In this document: positions 1 to 4,596 of the stretch, one piece after another
Layout: each line of letters begins with the position of its first letter
How positions within the stretch are numbered: the stretch's first letter is position 1
Assembly: GCA_049890215.1 (NCBI GenBank)
Contig: JBMHBX010000021.1
Location: 1-5,240 of the forward strand
Reading direction: 5' to 3'
Length of the DNA: 5,240 nucleotides
Origin: UBA685 sp049890215
Lineage (GTDB): Bacteria; Pseudomonadota; Alphaproteobacteria; Puniceispirillales; Puniceispirillaceae
The notes under the pieces: generated by a model
What the model saw: the letters and a program-made list of their open reading frames with translations, nothing else
What the model was told of the DNA's origin: nothing
The model's database searches: none
Program-made: the position numbers and the translations under genes

Positions 1-369
1 AAGGCGATGGTGATTAATTTTTGGGCAAGTTGGTGCGCGCCTTGTGTTACCGAATTGCCTGAATTGGCTGAGGCAGCGCATATTTTGTCTGATAAAAAAG
101 CAGGCGAAGAGATACAGGTGGTTTTGATCTCTGTTGATCGCAAAGGCGCAGATCATGCACAGGCCTTTTTGGATGAGCGGGATATAACAGGGGTGATTTC
201 TGCTTATAATCCTAAATCTGACTGGCCACGCCATTTGGGATTGCGTGGCTTGCCGGCGACTTATCTTGTATCTGCTGATAAACAGGATATTTATGTGATA
301 AACGGACCTGCCGCCTGGGCTGATGAGGCAGTCATATCTGAGATCAGATCTCTTATTACCAGTAAATAA
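1..369 (+). CDS. TlpA-like periplasmic thioredoxin-fold protein, 3' part only
   Basis: The reading frame is already open at base 1 (Lys-Ala before the first Met), so the N-terminus, including any signal peptide or membrane anchor, lies outside the window; 122 residues are visible. The active-site motif WCAPC gives a CxxC pair at visible residues 12 and 15, preceded by the typical NFWAS strand. The cis-proline loop is seen as GLPATYLV near residue 85, and the beta-alpha-beta order fits the thioredoxin fold. TlpA/ResE/DsbE-type proteins are membrane-anchored or periplasmic thiol-disulfide reductants used in cytochrome c maturation or copper-site assembly. Which of these applies here cannot be decided from the C-terminal part. 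The gene converges on etfA and ends just before a shared hairpin. The family call is firm; the exact role is inference. Confidence 0.9.
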   Translation, partial: KAMVINFWASWCAPCVTELPELAEAAHILSDKKAGEEIQVVLISVDRKGADHAQAFLDERDITGVISAYNPKSDWPRHLGLRGLPATYLVSADKQDIYVINGPAAWADEAVISEIRSLITSK

Positions 370-370
370 A

Positions 371-404
371 AAACCGTGCCCCTACATTCATAAGGGCACG
401 GTTT
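371..404. terminator. Hairpin terminator between convergent tlpA-like gene and etfA
   Basis: An 11-bp perfect inverted repeat (AAACCGTGCCC at 371-381, GGGCACGGTTT at 394-404) with a 12-nt loop sits between the stop codons of two convergent genes. Read on the minus strand, the right arm runs into a T-rich tail (TTTTTTATTT), a good Rho-independent terminator for etfBA. On the plus strand the stem is followed by a mixed T-rich stretch, so it probably also serves the thioredoxin gene, less efficiently. Confidence 0.85.
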
Positions 405-432
405 GATGATTGTTATTTTGGTATGGCGTTGC

Positions 433-1362
433 TTAGTTAAGCTCGCCTTCCAGTTCTGGTACCGCGTCAAATAAATCAGCGACAAGACCATAATCAGCGA
501 CCTGGAAAATCGGTGCTTCATCATCTTTGTTAATCGCAACGATGACTTTTGAGTCCTTCATGCCTGCCAAATGCTGAATAGCGCCTGAAATACCAACAGC
601 GATATACAGATCCGGAGCAACGACCTTGCCTGTCTGGCCAACCTGATAATCATTTGGCACAAAGCCTGCATCCACAGCCGCACGTGATGCGCCAACCGCA
701 GCGCCCAGCTTGTCAGCGACTTTTTCAAGCATAGCGAAGTTTGAGCCGTCCTGCATGCCGCGCCCGCCAGAGACCACAATGCCTGCTGAGGTCAGCTCAG
801 GGCGTTCAGATGATGACAACTCTGATTTGACATAAGATGATAAGCCTGCATCTCCTGAAGACGCGACAGATTCAACGCTTGCAGACCCGCTTGTGCCAAC
901 CGCTTCAAATGAGGTTGCTCTGACGGTAATCAATTTCACTGCCTCAGCGCTCTTGACTGTGGCAATCGCATTGCCGGCATAGATAGGACGCTTGAATGTA
1001 TCAGCATCTTCAACAGAAATGATATCAGAAATCTGTGCCACATCTTTTAAGGCTGCGACACGCGGCATGATGTTTTTACCATAAGTGGTCGCCGGTGCCA
1101 GAATATGGCTGTAATTATCAGCCAAACCCAAAATAACTGGTGCAATATTTTCAGCCAGACCATTTGCTAATTCAGCTGAATCAGCAGCCAACACACGTGA
1201 AATACCATCTGCTGAGGCCGCTTGCGCTGCGATATCGCCGATATTGTGGCCTGCTACAAGCACATCAATGTCACCGCCAATTTGCTGAGCAGCGGCAATG
1301 GCATTTAAGGTTGCGGCACCAAAAGAGGCACCATCATGATCACAAAGTACAAGAATAGCCAT
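433..1362 (-). CDS. etfA: Electron transfer flavoprotein alpha subunit
   Basis: EtfA carries the FAD of the EtfAB heterodimer, which accepts electrons from acyl-CoA and related dehydrogenases and gives them to ETF:quinone oxidoreductase. The 309-residue length is normal for the family. The N-terminal half is the ETF alpha/beta domain. The C-terminal FAD domain shows SGGRG at 198-202, GASRAAVDAGF at 224-234, VGQTG at 241-245, and the ETF-alpha signature from 252 to 278 (begins LYIAVGISGAIQH, ends VIVAIN). The start ATG follows the etfB stop by 2 bp and has a good ribosome site (AAAGGTG, 1371-1377) inside the last etfB codons, so the two genes are probably translationally coupled. Nothing appears broken or missing. 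The pair looks like the housekeeping group I ETF rather than the FixAB or bifurcating type; this is inferred from overall similarity as I recall the families. Confidence 0.98.
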   Translation of the reverse strand: MAILVLCDHDGASFGAATLNAIAAAQQIGGDIDVLVAGHNIGDIAAQAASADGISRVLAADSAELANGLAENIAPVILGLADNYSHILAPATTYGKNIMPRVAALKDVAQISDIISVEDADTFKRPIYAGNAIATVKSAEAVKLITVRATSFEAVGTSGSASVESVASSGDAGLSSYVKSELSSSERPELTSAGIVVSGGRGMQDGSNFAMLEKVADKLGAAVGASRAAVDAGFVPNDYQVGQTGKVVAPDLYIAVGISGAIQHLAGMKDSKVIVAINKDDEAPIFQVADYGLVADLFDAVPELEGELN

Positions 1363-1364
1363 GA

Positions 1365-2114
1365 TTAGATCACCTTTGCTTCATTTTTCAATTTTTCAAC
1401 AAGTTCTGAGACAGAACCAACTTTAATGCCGGCAGCGCGTGCTTCTGGCTCTTCGACCTTCAGCACTGACAGACGTGATGATGTATCAACACCAAGCTCA
1501 TCAGCTGACAAGCTGTCAATCGGCTTTTTCTTTGCTTTCATGATATTTGGCAATGAGGCATAGCGTGGCTCATTTAAGCGCAAATCAACTGAAATGACAG
1601 TCGGCATAGACACTGTGATATGCTCAAGACCACCATCAACTTCACGGACGATATTTGCCTTATCACCTGCGATTTCAACGCCTGAGGCGAATGTGGCTTG
1701 TGACCATCCAAGAAGCGCTGATAGCATTTGACCAGTCTGGTTGCTGTCATCGTCAATGGCTTGCTTGCCACAAAGGACAAGGCCAGGCTCTTCGCGTGCG
1801 ACAACTTCTTTGAGGAGTTTGGCAACGGCAAGAGGCTCTGTTTCATGTTCAGCTTCGATATGAATCCCTCTGTCTGCACCCATGGCAAGGCCGGTGCGGA
1901 TTGTTTCCTGAGACTGAGACGGGCCAATTGAGACCAACACCACTTCGTCAGCCTGACCAGCTTCTTTTAACAAAAGCGCTTGTTCGACTGCGATTTCATC
2001 AAATGGGTTCATTGCCATCTTGACGTTCGCAAGCTCAACACCTGACTGATCAGCTTTGACGCGCACTTTTACGTTGTAATCAATGACGCGCTTTACAGGC
2101 ACCAAAATTTTCAT
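1365..2114 (-). CDS. etfB: Electron transfer flavoprotein beta subunit
   Basis: EtfB is the AMP-binding partner of EtfA. The chosen start gives 249 residues beginning MKILVPVKRV, the usual N-terminus and length. A longer frame exists back to base 2177, but its extra 21 residues are basic and unlike the family, and they cover an inverted repeat and the ribosome site, so I reject it. Visible motifs are GKQAIDDDSNQTGQM at 116-130 (nucleotide-binding region), a full match to the ETF-beta signature at about 155-175 (VREVDGG then PTVIS), and the recognition loop YASLPNIMKAKKK at 185-197. In human ETFB the leucine of this loop docks into partner dehydrogenases and two lysines nearby are methylated; the matching residues here would be Leu188, Lys193 and Lys196. 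It is the first gene of the etfBA unit. Confidence 0.98.
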   Translation of the reverse strand: MKILVPVKRVIDYNVKVRVKADQSGVELANVKMAMNPFDEIAVEQALLLKEAGQADEVVLVSIGPSQSQETIRTGLAMGADRGIHIEAEHETEPLAVAKLLKEVVAREEPGLVLCGKQAIDDDSNQTGQMLSALLGWSQATFASGVEIAGDKANIVREVDGGLEHITVSMPTVISVDLRLNEPRYASLPNIMKAKKKPIDSLSADELGVDTSSRLSVLKVEEPEARAAGIKVGSVSELVEKLKNEAKVI

Positions 2115-2120
2115 CGCTTT

Positions 2121-2127
2121 TCCCTTT
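2121..2127 (-). promoter_or_regulatory. Ribosome binding site deciding the etfB start
   Basis: On the minus strand AAAGGGA lies 6 nt before the ATG at 2114, inside a longer purine run (AAGGGAAAGGGAAAAG). The run supports the shorter etfB start over the upstream ATG at 2177. Confidence 0.65.
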
Positions 2128-2137
2128 CCCTTGACAC

Positions 2138-2159
2138 GGCCACGCCTAAAGATGTGGCC
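2138..2159. promoter_or_regulatory. Inverted repeat in the etfB leader
   Basis: GGCCAC at 2138-2143 and GTGGCC at 2154-2159 form a perfect 6-bp GC-rich inverted repeat with a 10-bp spacer, 23 bp upstream of the etfB start and just outside its purine-rich ribosome site. It could be a regulator binding dyad or an mRNA hairpin near the ribosome site. I could not match it to a named regulator, and no clear -35/-10 pair stands out around it. Confidence 0.35.
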
Positions 2160-2270
2160 TATCAAATATGCTTTCACGCTTTCATAAACTAGTAATGCAG
2201 CAAAATGAAGATTTTTAGCGTGGTTGTGACATTTTTTCGCGTTAGGGCGTCACTCTTAGCACGAAACAAG

Positions 2271-2294
2271 CAAAAAGCTGCCTGTTAAGCCGCT
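2271..2294 (-). terminator. Weak terminator candidate after the adenosyltransferase gene
   Basis: On the minus strand AGCGGC (2294-2289) can pair with GCAGCT (2281-2276) around a 7-nt loop with one internal mismatch, and the stem runs straight into TTTTT at about 2272-2276. Only five base pairs form, so this is a weak Rho-independent terminator candidate separating the adenosyltransferase unit from etfBA. Readthrough into etfBA is plausible. Confidence 0.35.
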
Positions 2295-2311
2295 ATTTTA
2301 CCAACCATGCC

Positions 2312-2360
2312 CGCCCTAATGATTATCGCCCTAATGATTATCGCCCTAATTATTATCGCC
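2312..2360. repeat. 15-bp tandem repeat, three copies plus a partial, copying a gene end
   Basis: The unit CGCCCTAATGATTAT occurs at 2312-2326 and 2327-2341, then as a one-base variant (CGCCCTAATTATTAT) at 2342-2356, followed by CGCC. The third copy is the last codons of the minus-strand adenosyltransferase gene (Gly-Asp-Asn-Asn-stop). Because the unit is five codons long, the two downstream copies repeat Gly-Asp-Asn-His-TAG in the same frame. The array therefore holds three in-frame TAG codons, followed later by an in-frame TAA at 2298-2300. It looks like slippage or local duplication. Confidence 0.9.
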
Positions 2361-2900
2361 AGGCACCCACAAGACATCTTTGGCGCCATTATCATTGACT
2401 TTTCGTGCAAGCACAAACAGATGGTCTGATAAACGGTTAATATATTGCATGGCAGCTTCATTGACAGGCTCTTCAATGGCAAGCTCTGTCATGCGGCGTT
2501 CAGCGCGCCGTGAGACTGTGCGTGCCAGATGAAGCCATGCCGCTAATTCAGATCCGCCCGGCAAAATAAAAGAGGTGAGCGGATTTAACGTTGCATTCAT
2601 CTCGTCAATTTCTTCTTCCAGACGTGTGACTTGCGTGTTGGATATACGTAACGCAGGCTTGTCGGTCTCAGGTGTTGCCAAATCAGCGCCAAGATCAAAT
2701 AAGTCATTTTGAATGCGTGATAACATCTCATCAATTTCATCTTGGCTATAGAGCCTTGCCAGACCAATGACAGAATTCACCTCATCAACCTCACCAAAAG
2801 CAGCAGGGCGTCTTGAGTGTTTTGATACCCGCGCACCATTGACCAAAGAGGTTTCTCCCCCATCGCCTGTCCGTGTGTAGATTTTATTTAATTTGACCAT
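2346..2900 (-). CDS. pduO: PduO-type cob(I)alamin adenosyltransferase
   Basis: This ATP:cob(I)alamin adenosyltransferase transfers adenosyl from ATP to reduced cobalamin to make adenosylcobalamin, in the cytoplasm. The 184-residue protein has the family landmarks in order: N-terminal ATP loop TRTGDGGETSL at 9-19, EVDEVNS at 37-43, FILPGG at 111-116 (its Phe fits the aromatic residue that displaces the lower cobalamin ligand in Lactobacillus PduO), SRRAERR at 130-136, and the C-terminal helix NRLSDHLFVLARKVN at 155-169. The frame is open to base 2969, but the ATG at 2900 has an AAAGGA ribosome site and gives the canonical N-terminus. The gene follows the HIG1-like gene by 31 bp, so they are probably cotranscribed, and it precedes etfBA. 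Its stop codon lies in a tandem repeat. The symbol is used in the family sense only; no propanediol operon is visible. Confidence 0.95.
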   Translation of the reverse strand: MVKLNKIYTRTGDGGETSLVNGARVSKHSRRPAAFGEVDEVNSVIGLARLYSQDEIDEMLSRIQNDLFDLGADLATPETDKPALRISNTQVTRLEEEIDEMNATLNPLTSFILPGGSELAAWLHLARTVSRRAERRMTELAIEEPVNEAAMQYINRLSDHLFVLARKVNDNGAKDVLWVPGDNN

Positions 2901-2909
2901 GATAAAGCT

Positions 2910-2915
2910 TCCTTT
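2910..2915 (-). promoter_or_regulatory. Ribosome binding site deciding the adenosyltransferase start
   Basis: On the minus strand AAAGGA (within CAAAAGGAAGC) lies about 9 nt before the ATG at 2900. It sits between the stop of the HIG1-like gene and this ATG, and favours that start over the upstream ATG at 2969, which lies inside the HIG1-like gene. Confidence 0.65.
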
Positions 2916-2931
2916 TGGCAGAGATAAGTGG

Positions 2932-3132
2932 TTAGCCGCGCGGTTCCCTGAACCACAAGATGAGAACAAAGACTAACAGTGCCAATGCCTGCAGGATGAT
3001 ACGATAACGCATGATTTTATTTGAATAATTGCGGTTATAATCACCGCCGCGTGCCATTGTGATAACGCCCCAAAATAAAATGGCAGCAACAATGGCAAGA
3101 GATAAAGTCATAACGATCTTTTCATAATCCAT
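2932..3132 (-). CDS. Small twin-transmembrane protein, HIG1-like
   Basis: A 66-residue protein with two predicted membrane helices (about 5-26 and 46-61) joined by a short polar, basic loop. The loop and start of the second helix read GGDYNRNYSNKIMRYRIILQ (29-48); the RxRxxxQ part matches the HIG1 domain motif, while the residue expected to be Gln or Ile four places before the first Arg is Asn here. Mitochondrial HIG1 proteins (Rcf1, HIGD1A) associate with cytochrome c oxidase and respiratory supercomplexes; the role of the bacterial relatives is much less clear. A strong ribosome site (AAAGGA, 3139-3144, 6-nt spacing) supports the start. The adenosyltransferase gene follows after 31 bp. From memory, alphaproteobacteria often keep such a protein beside a cobalamin adenosyltransferase. 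The gene is secure; the HIG1 assignment is moderately so. Confidence 0.82.
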   Translation of the reverse strand: MDYEKIVMTLSLAIVAAILFWGVITMARGGDYNRNYSNKIMRYRIILQALALLVFVLILWFREPRG

Positions 3133-3177
3133 CTTTTATCCTTTACCCTTTTTGCTTATGCGCCTTTGTCTGTTGTC

Positions 3178-3209
3178 TGACTAACATTGAATCATAATGA
3201 CAATAGTCA
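3178..3209. promoter_or_regulatory. Dyad and possible promoter ahead of the HIG1-like gene
   Basis: TGACT at 3178-3182 plus ATTG at 3186-3189 pair with CAAT at 3201-3204 plus AGTCA at 3205-3209, giving a nine-pair interrupted dyad with a 3-nt bulge and an 11-nt centre. Its centre contains, on the minus strand, TATGAT (3191-3196), close to a consensus -10, which would place a transcript start about 50 nt before the HIG1-like start. No good -35 sits at the proper distance; TTGACT (3210-3205) is too close. An operator over a promoter is plausible but unproven. Confidence 0.3.
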
Positions 3210-3248
3210 AGATGTGATGGCGGTTTTTTATTGTCCTAAGCCTGTGCC

Positions 3249-3527
3249 CTAGCCAAGCATCTCAAACAGGAAATTTCGGGCAAATTGTACTGCCAAAAGC
3301 ACGATGATGGGGCTGATATCCAGACCGCCTAAATCTGGCAGAACTGATCTTATGCGTCCCATCACAGGTTCATGTATGCGCTGCAACGTTGTGAGAATCA
3401 GACGCACAGTCGGCTGCCAGGGATTAATGATGTTAAATGCGATCAGCCAGCTTGCCACAACATAAATAATCAGGCTCCAGATATAAAGCTGGAGTACGCT
3501 ATCTAGAAGGAGCAATAAGGATGTCAT
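3249..3527 (-). CDS. yggT: YggT family membrane protein
   Basis: A 92-residue integral membrane protein with hydrophobic segments at about 5-32 and 70-90. Family landmarks are SWLIAFNIINPWQPTV at 26-41, EPVMGRIR at 53-60 and LGGLDISPI at 66-74, in the usual order and spacing for a single-repeat YggT/YlmG protein. The molecular role is poorly defined: relatives are linked to osmotic or potassium stress in enterobacteria and to division or nucleoid and cytochrome assembly phenotypes in cyanobacteria and plastids. The start is the only reasonable ATG, with a weak AGGA ribosome site about 10 nt upstream. The gene stands 116 bp before the HIG1-like gene on the same strand and is divergent from sco. 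Confidence 0.92.
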   Translation of the reverse strand: MTSLLLLLDSVLQLYIWSLIIYVVASWLIAFNIINPWQPTVRLILTTLQRIHEPVMGRIRSVLPDLGGLDISPIIVLLAVQFARNFLFEMLG

Positions 3528-3546
3528 GGGCCATAGGTCCTGTTAT

Positions 3547-3577
3547 AAAAAGAGATGATAGAAAGACTATCTTTTTT
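3547..3577 (+). terminator. Terminator-like hairpin upstream of sco
   Basis: GATAG (3557-3561), loop AAAGA, CTATC (3567-3571) is followed at once by six T residues (3572-3577). An alternative pairing joins AAAAAGA (3547-3553) with TCTTTTT (3570-3576). No plus-strand gene ends nearby, so as a terminator it would act on antisense transcripts from the yggT region. It may instead be a chance AT-rich dyad. Confidence 0.25.
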
Positions 3578-3590
3578 CATGATATATAAT
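3563..3590 (+). promoter_or_regulatory. Candidate promoter for sco or a small RNA
   Basis: A perfect -10 box TATAAT lies at 3585-3590. The best -35 at a usable distance is AAGACT (3563-3568, 16-bp spacer), which matches TTGACA only in its central GAC. Transcription would start near 3597, about 215 nt ahead of the sco start, implying a long leader or a separate short RNA. Confidence 0.4.
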
Positions 3591-3615
3591 GGCTTGCAGA
3601 TAAGAGGTAAAGAGG

Positions 3616-3653
3616 CAGCATCCACAGATATCTGTTTGATATATCTGTTGCTG
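3616..3653 (+). other. Hairpin with nested palindromes in the sco upstream region
   Basis: CAGCA (3616-3620) pairs with TGCTG (3649-3653) and ACAGATAT (3624-3631) pairs with ATATCTGT (3641-3648), giving 13 base pairs interrupted only by a 3-nt bulge, with a 9-nt loop. The same stretch contains the perfect 12-bp palindrome ACAGATATCTGT (3624-3635) and the repeated word ATATCTGTT at 3628 and 3641, 13 bp apart. It could be an RNA stem in a leader or small RNA, or a two-site operator. Confidence 0.45.
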
Positions 3654-3672
3654 ACGGCTCTTCGTCATTTTT
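3652..3672 (+). terminator. Small terminator-like hairpin in the sco leader
   Basis: TGACG (3652-3656), loop GCTCTT, CGTCA (3663-3667) is followed by TTTTT (3668-3672). The 5-bp stem is short for a Rho-independent terminator, but it comes straight after the larger hairpin and could end a short transcript begun near 3597, or act as an attenuator before sco. Confidence 0.3.
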
Positions 3673-3800
3673 GTATCGTGGCGTTCTGTCACATAGGCAA
3701 TGGCTTTGCTGAGGTGACCTTTCATGATAAAGACATCTTTTTGATGAATGCATCTGATGATGAGCGTTTTAGGCGCCTTCACATGCTGATATTTGCGGGA

Positions 3801-3806
3801 AAAGGG
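3801..3806 (+). promoter_or_regulatory. Ribosome binding site deciding the sco start
   Basis: AAAGGG lies 5 nt before the ATG at 3812. An in-frame GTG at 3806 overlaps this site and would add only Met-Arg, so I prefer the ATG. Confidence 0.6.
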
Positions 3807-3811
3807 TGAGG

Positions 3812-4423
3812 ATGACAACAAGAACACGGCGCCAGTTACTGATATTCGCAATAGGTCTTCTTGCACTGACAGGCGGCATTGTTGGTGATCGTTATTTGCG
3901 TGACACAAAGCCAGCATTGTTTCCAAGTCTGTCAGATATCTCTTTTACCCTGCAAAGCCATGATGGTAGCGCAATAACGAGCCGGGATTTTATCGGCAAG
4001 CCGACTGCCATTTACTTTGGCTTTACCTGGTGTCCTGATATTTGCCCCACTACCTTGTCGCAAATGGCAGATATGAAATCAGAATTAGGGGCAGATAGCC
4101 TGCAGCTTGTGTTTTTTACGGTTGACCCTGAACGTGATACGCCAGAACAGCTGGCAGATTATGTAAGCTTGTTTGACGGCGATATTACAGGCATTACCGG
4201 GACGCCGGATAAGATCTCTGAGGCGATTCGCCGATTCGGCGTCTTTGCGCAAAAAATACCTGATGAAGAGGGTGATGAAGACTCTTATATGGTAGATCAC
4301 ACCGCCTCAGTGTATTTATATGATGAGGCAGGTAGCTTTTTTGGCACCATTAGCCCTGCTGAACCATATGATATGGCCCTGGCCAAAATGGCCAGATTAA
4401 CCCAAAAAAATAACAAGCGCTGA
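3812..4423 (+). CDS. SCO1/SenC family copper chaperone
   Basis: Sco proteins are membrane-anchored, periplasm-facing thioredoxin-fold proteins that deliver copper to the CuA centre of cytochrome c oxidase. From the ATG the protein has 203 residues: a basic N-terminus (TTRTRRQ), one membrane anchor at about 8-26, then the Sco domain. All metal ligands are present: Cys74 and Cys78 in FTWCPDICPT (CxxxC) and His163 in VDHTASVYL. The VDPERDT segment at 104-110 is the usual conserved acidic turn. Length and order are canonical. The gene stands apart from any cox genes in the window, so its partner oxidase is elsewhere. In Bradyrhizobium, TlpA reduces ScoI; a TlpA-like gene lies 3.4 kb away here, but the link is only suggestive. 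It may be expressed from the structured upstream region. A peroxiredoxin-like role is a less likely alternative. Confidence 0.95.
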   Translation: MTTRTRRQLLIFAIGLLALTGGIVGDRYLRDTKPALFPSLSDISFTLQSHDGSAITSRDFIGKPTAIYFGFTWCPDICPTTLSQMADMKSELGADSLQLVFFTVDPERDTPEQLADYVSLFDGDITGITGTPDKISEAIRRFGVFAQKIPDEEGDEDSYMVDHTASVYLYDEAGSFFGTISPAEPYDMALAKMARLTQKNNKR

Positions 4424-4448
4424 TCCTTTGCATCATATGGGTAACCAA

Positions 4449-4477
4449 TTGAGATCATTATAAATATCAAAAATATC
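4449..4477 (+). promoter_or_regulatory. AT-rich possible promoter for the subtilase
   Basis: TTGAGA at 4449-4454 is followed after 17 bp by AATATC (4472-4477), a poor -10; TATAAA (4459-4464) is a better -10 but lacks a -35. The stretch from 4449 to 4500 is clearly more AT-rich than the flanking genes, as expected for a promoter, but no single pair is convincing. Confidence 0.25.
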
Positions 4478-4487
4478 TAATTTATTA

Positions 4488-4526
4488 CTTTCTTAATAAA
4501 CCAAAAGTTTGTTGGTGTTAAGAAAG
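4488..4526 (+). other. Nested hairpin between sco and the subtilase gene
   Basis: CTTTCTTAA (4488-4496) and TTAAGAAAG (4518-4526) form a perfect 9-bp inverted repeat. Inside it ACCAA (4500-4504) pairs with TTGGT (4512-4516) around a 7-nt loop, separated by a small internal loop (TAA against G). No T tract follows on either strand, so it is not a standard Rho-independent terminator. It ends one base before the earliest possible subtilase start (GTG 4528) and covers the weak purine tract AAGAAAG before that codon. It could be a leader stem, an operator dyad or an mRNA 3'-end stabiliser for sco. Confidence 0.55.
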
Positions 4527-4596
4527 CGTGCCATTGGATAAGTTTTATAGTGAAATTAAGGGTATTATCGGAAAAGATATTCATTGTCCTTTTTCC

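Larger units (their letters stand above)
3528..3811. other. Divergent intergenic region, structured, no convincing gene
   Basis: The 284 bp between yggT and sco holds a perfect TATAAT, several inverted repeats and one open frame of 84 codons on the plus strand (3555-3809). That frame resembles no family I know and its ATG has no spaced ribosome site, although its TGA ends 2 nt before the sco ATG, a layout that would permit coupling. A 119-codon minus-strand frame (3567-3926) runs into sco and is also unconvincing. I regard the region as promoter plus leader or a small RNA rather than protein-coding. Confidence 0.5.

Noticed and set aside
1574..1927. 117-codon minus-strand frame inside etfB
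   Set aside because: Out-of-frame shadow of etfB, which has full family motifs.
2115..2177. Upstream start of etfB adding 21 residues
   Set aside because: The extra residues are not family-like and cover the dyad and ribosome site; the ATG at 2114 has a good purine tract and the canonical N-terminus.
2115..2345. Cobalamin riboswitch near the adenosyltransferase gene
   Set aside because: This region is downstream of that gene, and neither it nor the 116-bp leader before the HIG1-like gene shows a B12-box-like element or room for the full fold.
2312..2360. CRISPR array
   Set aside because: The 15-bp units abut with no spacers, number only three and coincide with a gene end.
2901..2969. Upstream start of the adenosyltransferase adding 23 residues
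   Set aside because: It would overlap the end of the HIG1-like gene and lacks the better ribosome site seen before the ATG at 2900.
3555..3809. 84-codon plus-strand frame upstream of sco
   Set aside because: No recognisable family, no spaced ribosome site before its ATG, and it overlaps hairpins and a perfect TATAAT. Its stop 2 nt before the sco ATG keeps it as a weak possibility only.
3567..3926. 119-codon minus-strand frame
   Set aside because: It runs antisense into the sco coding region, has no family resemblance and no ribosome site.
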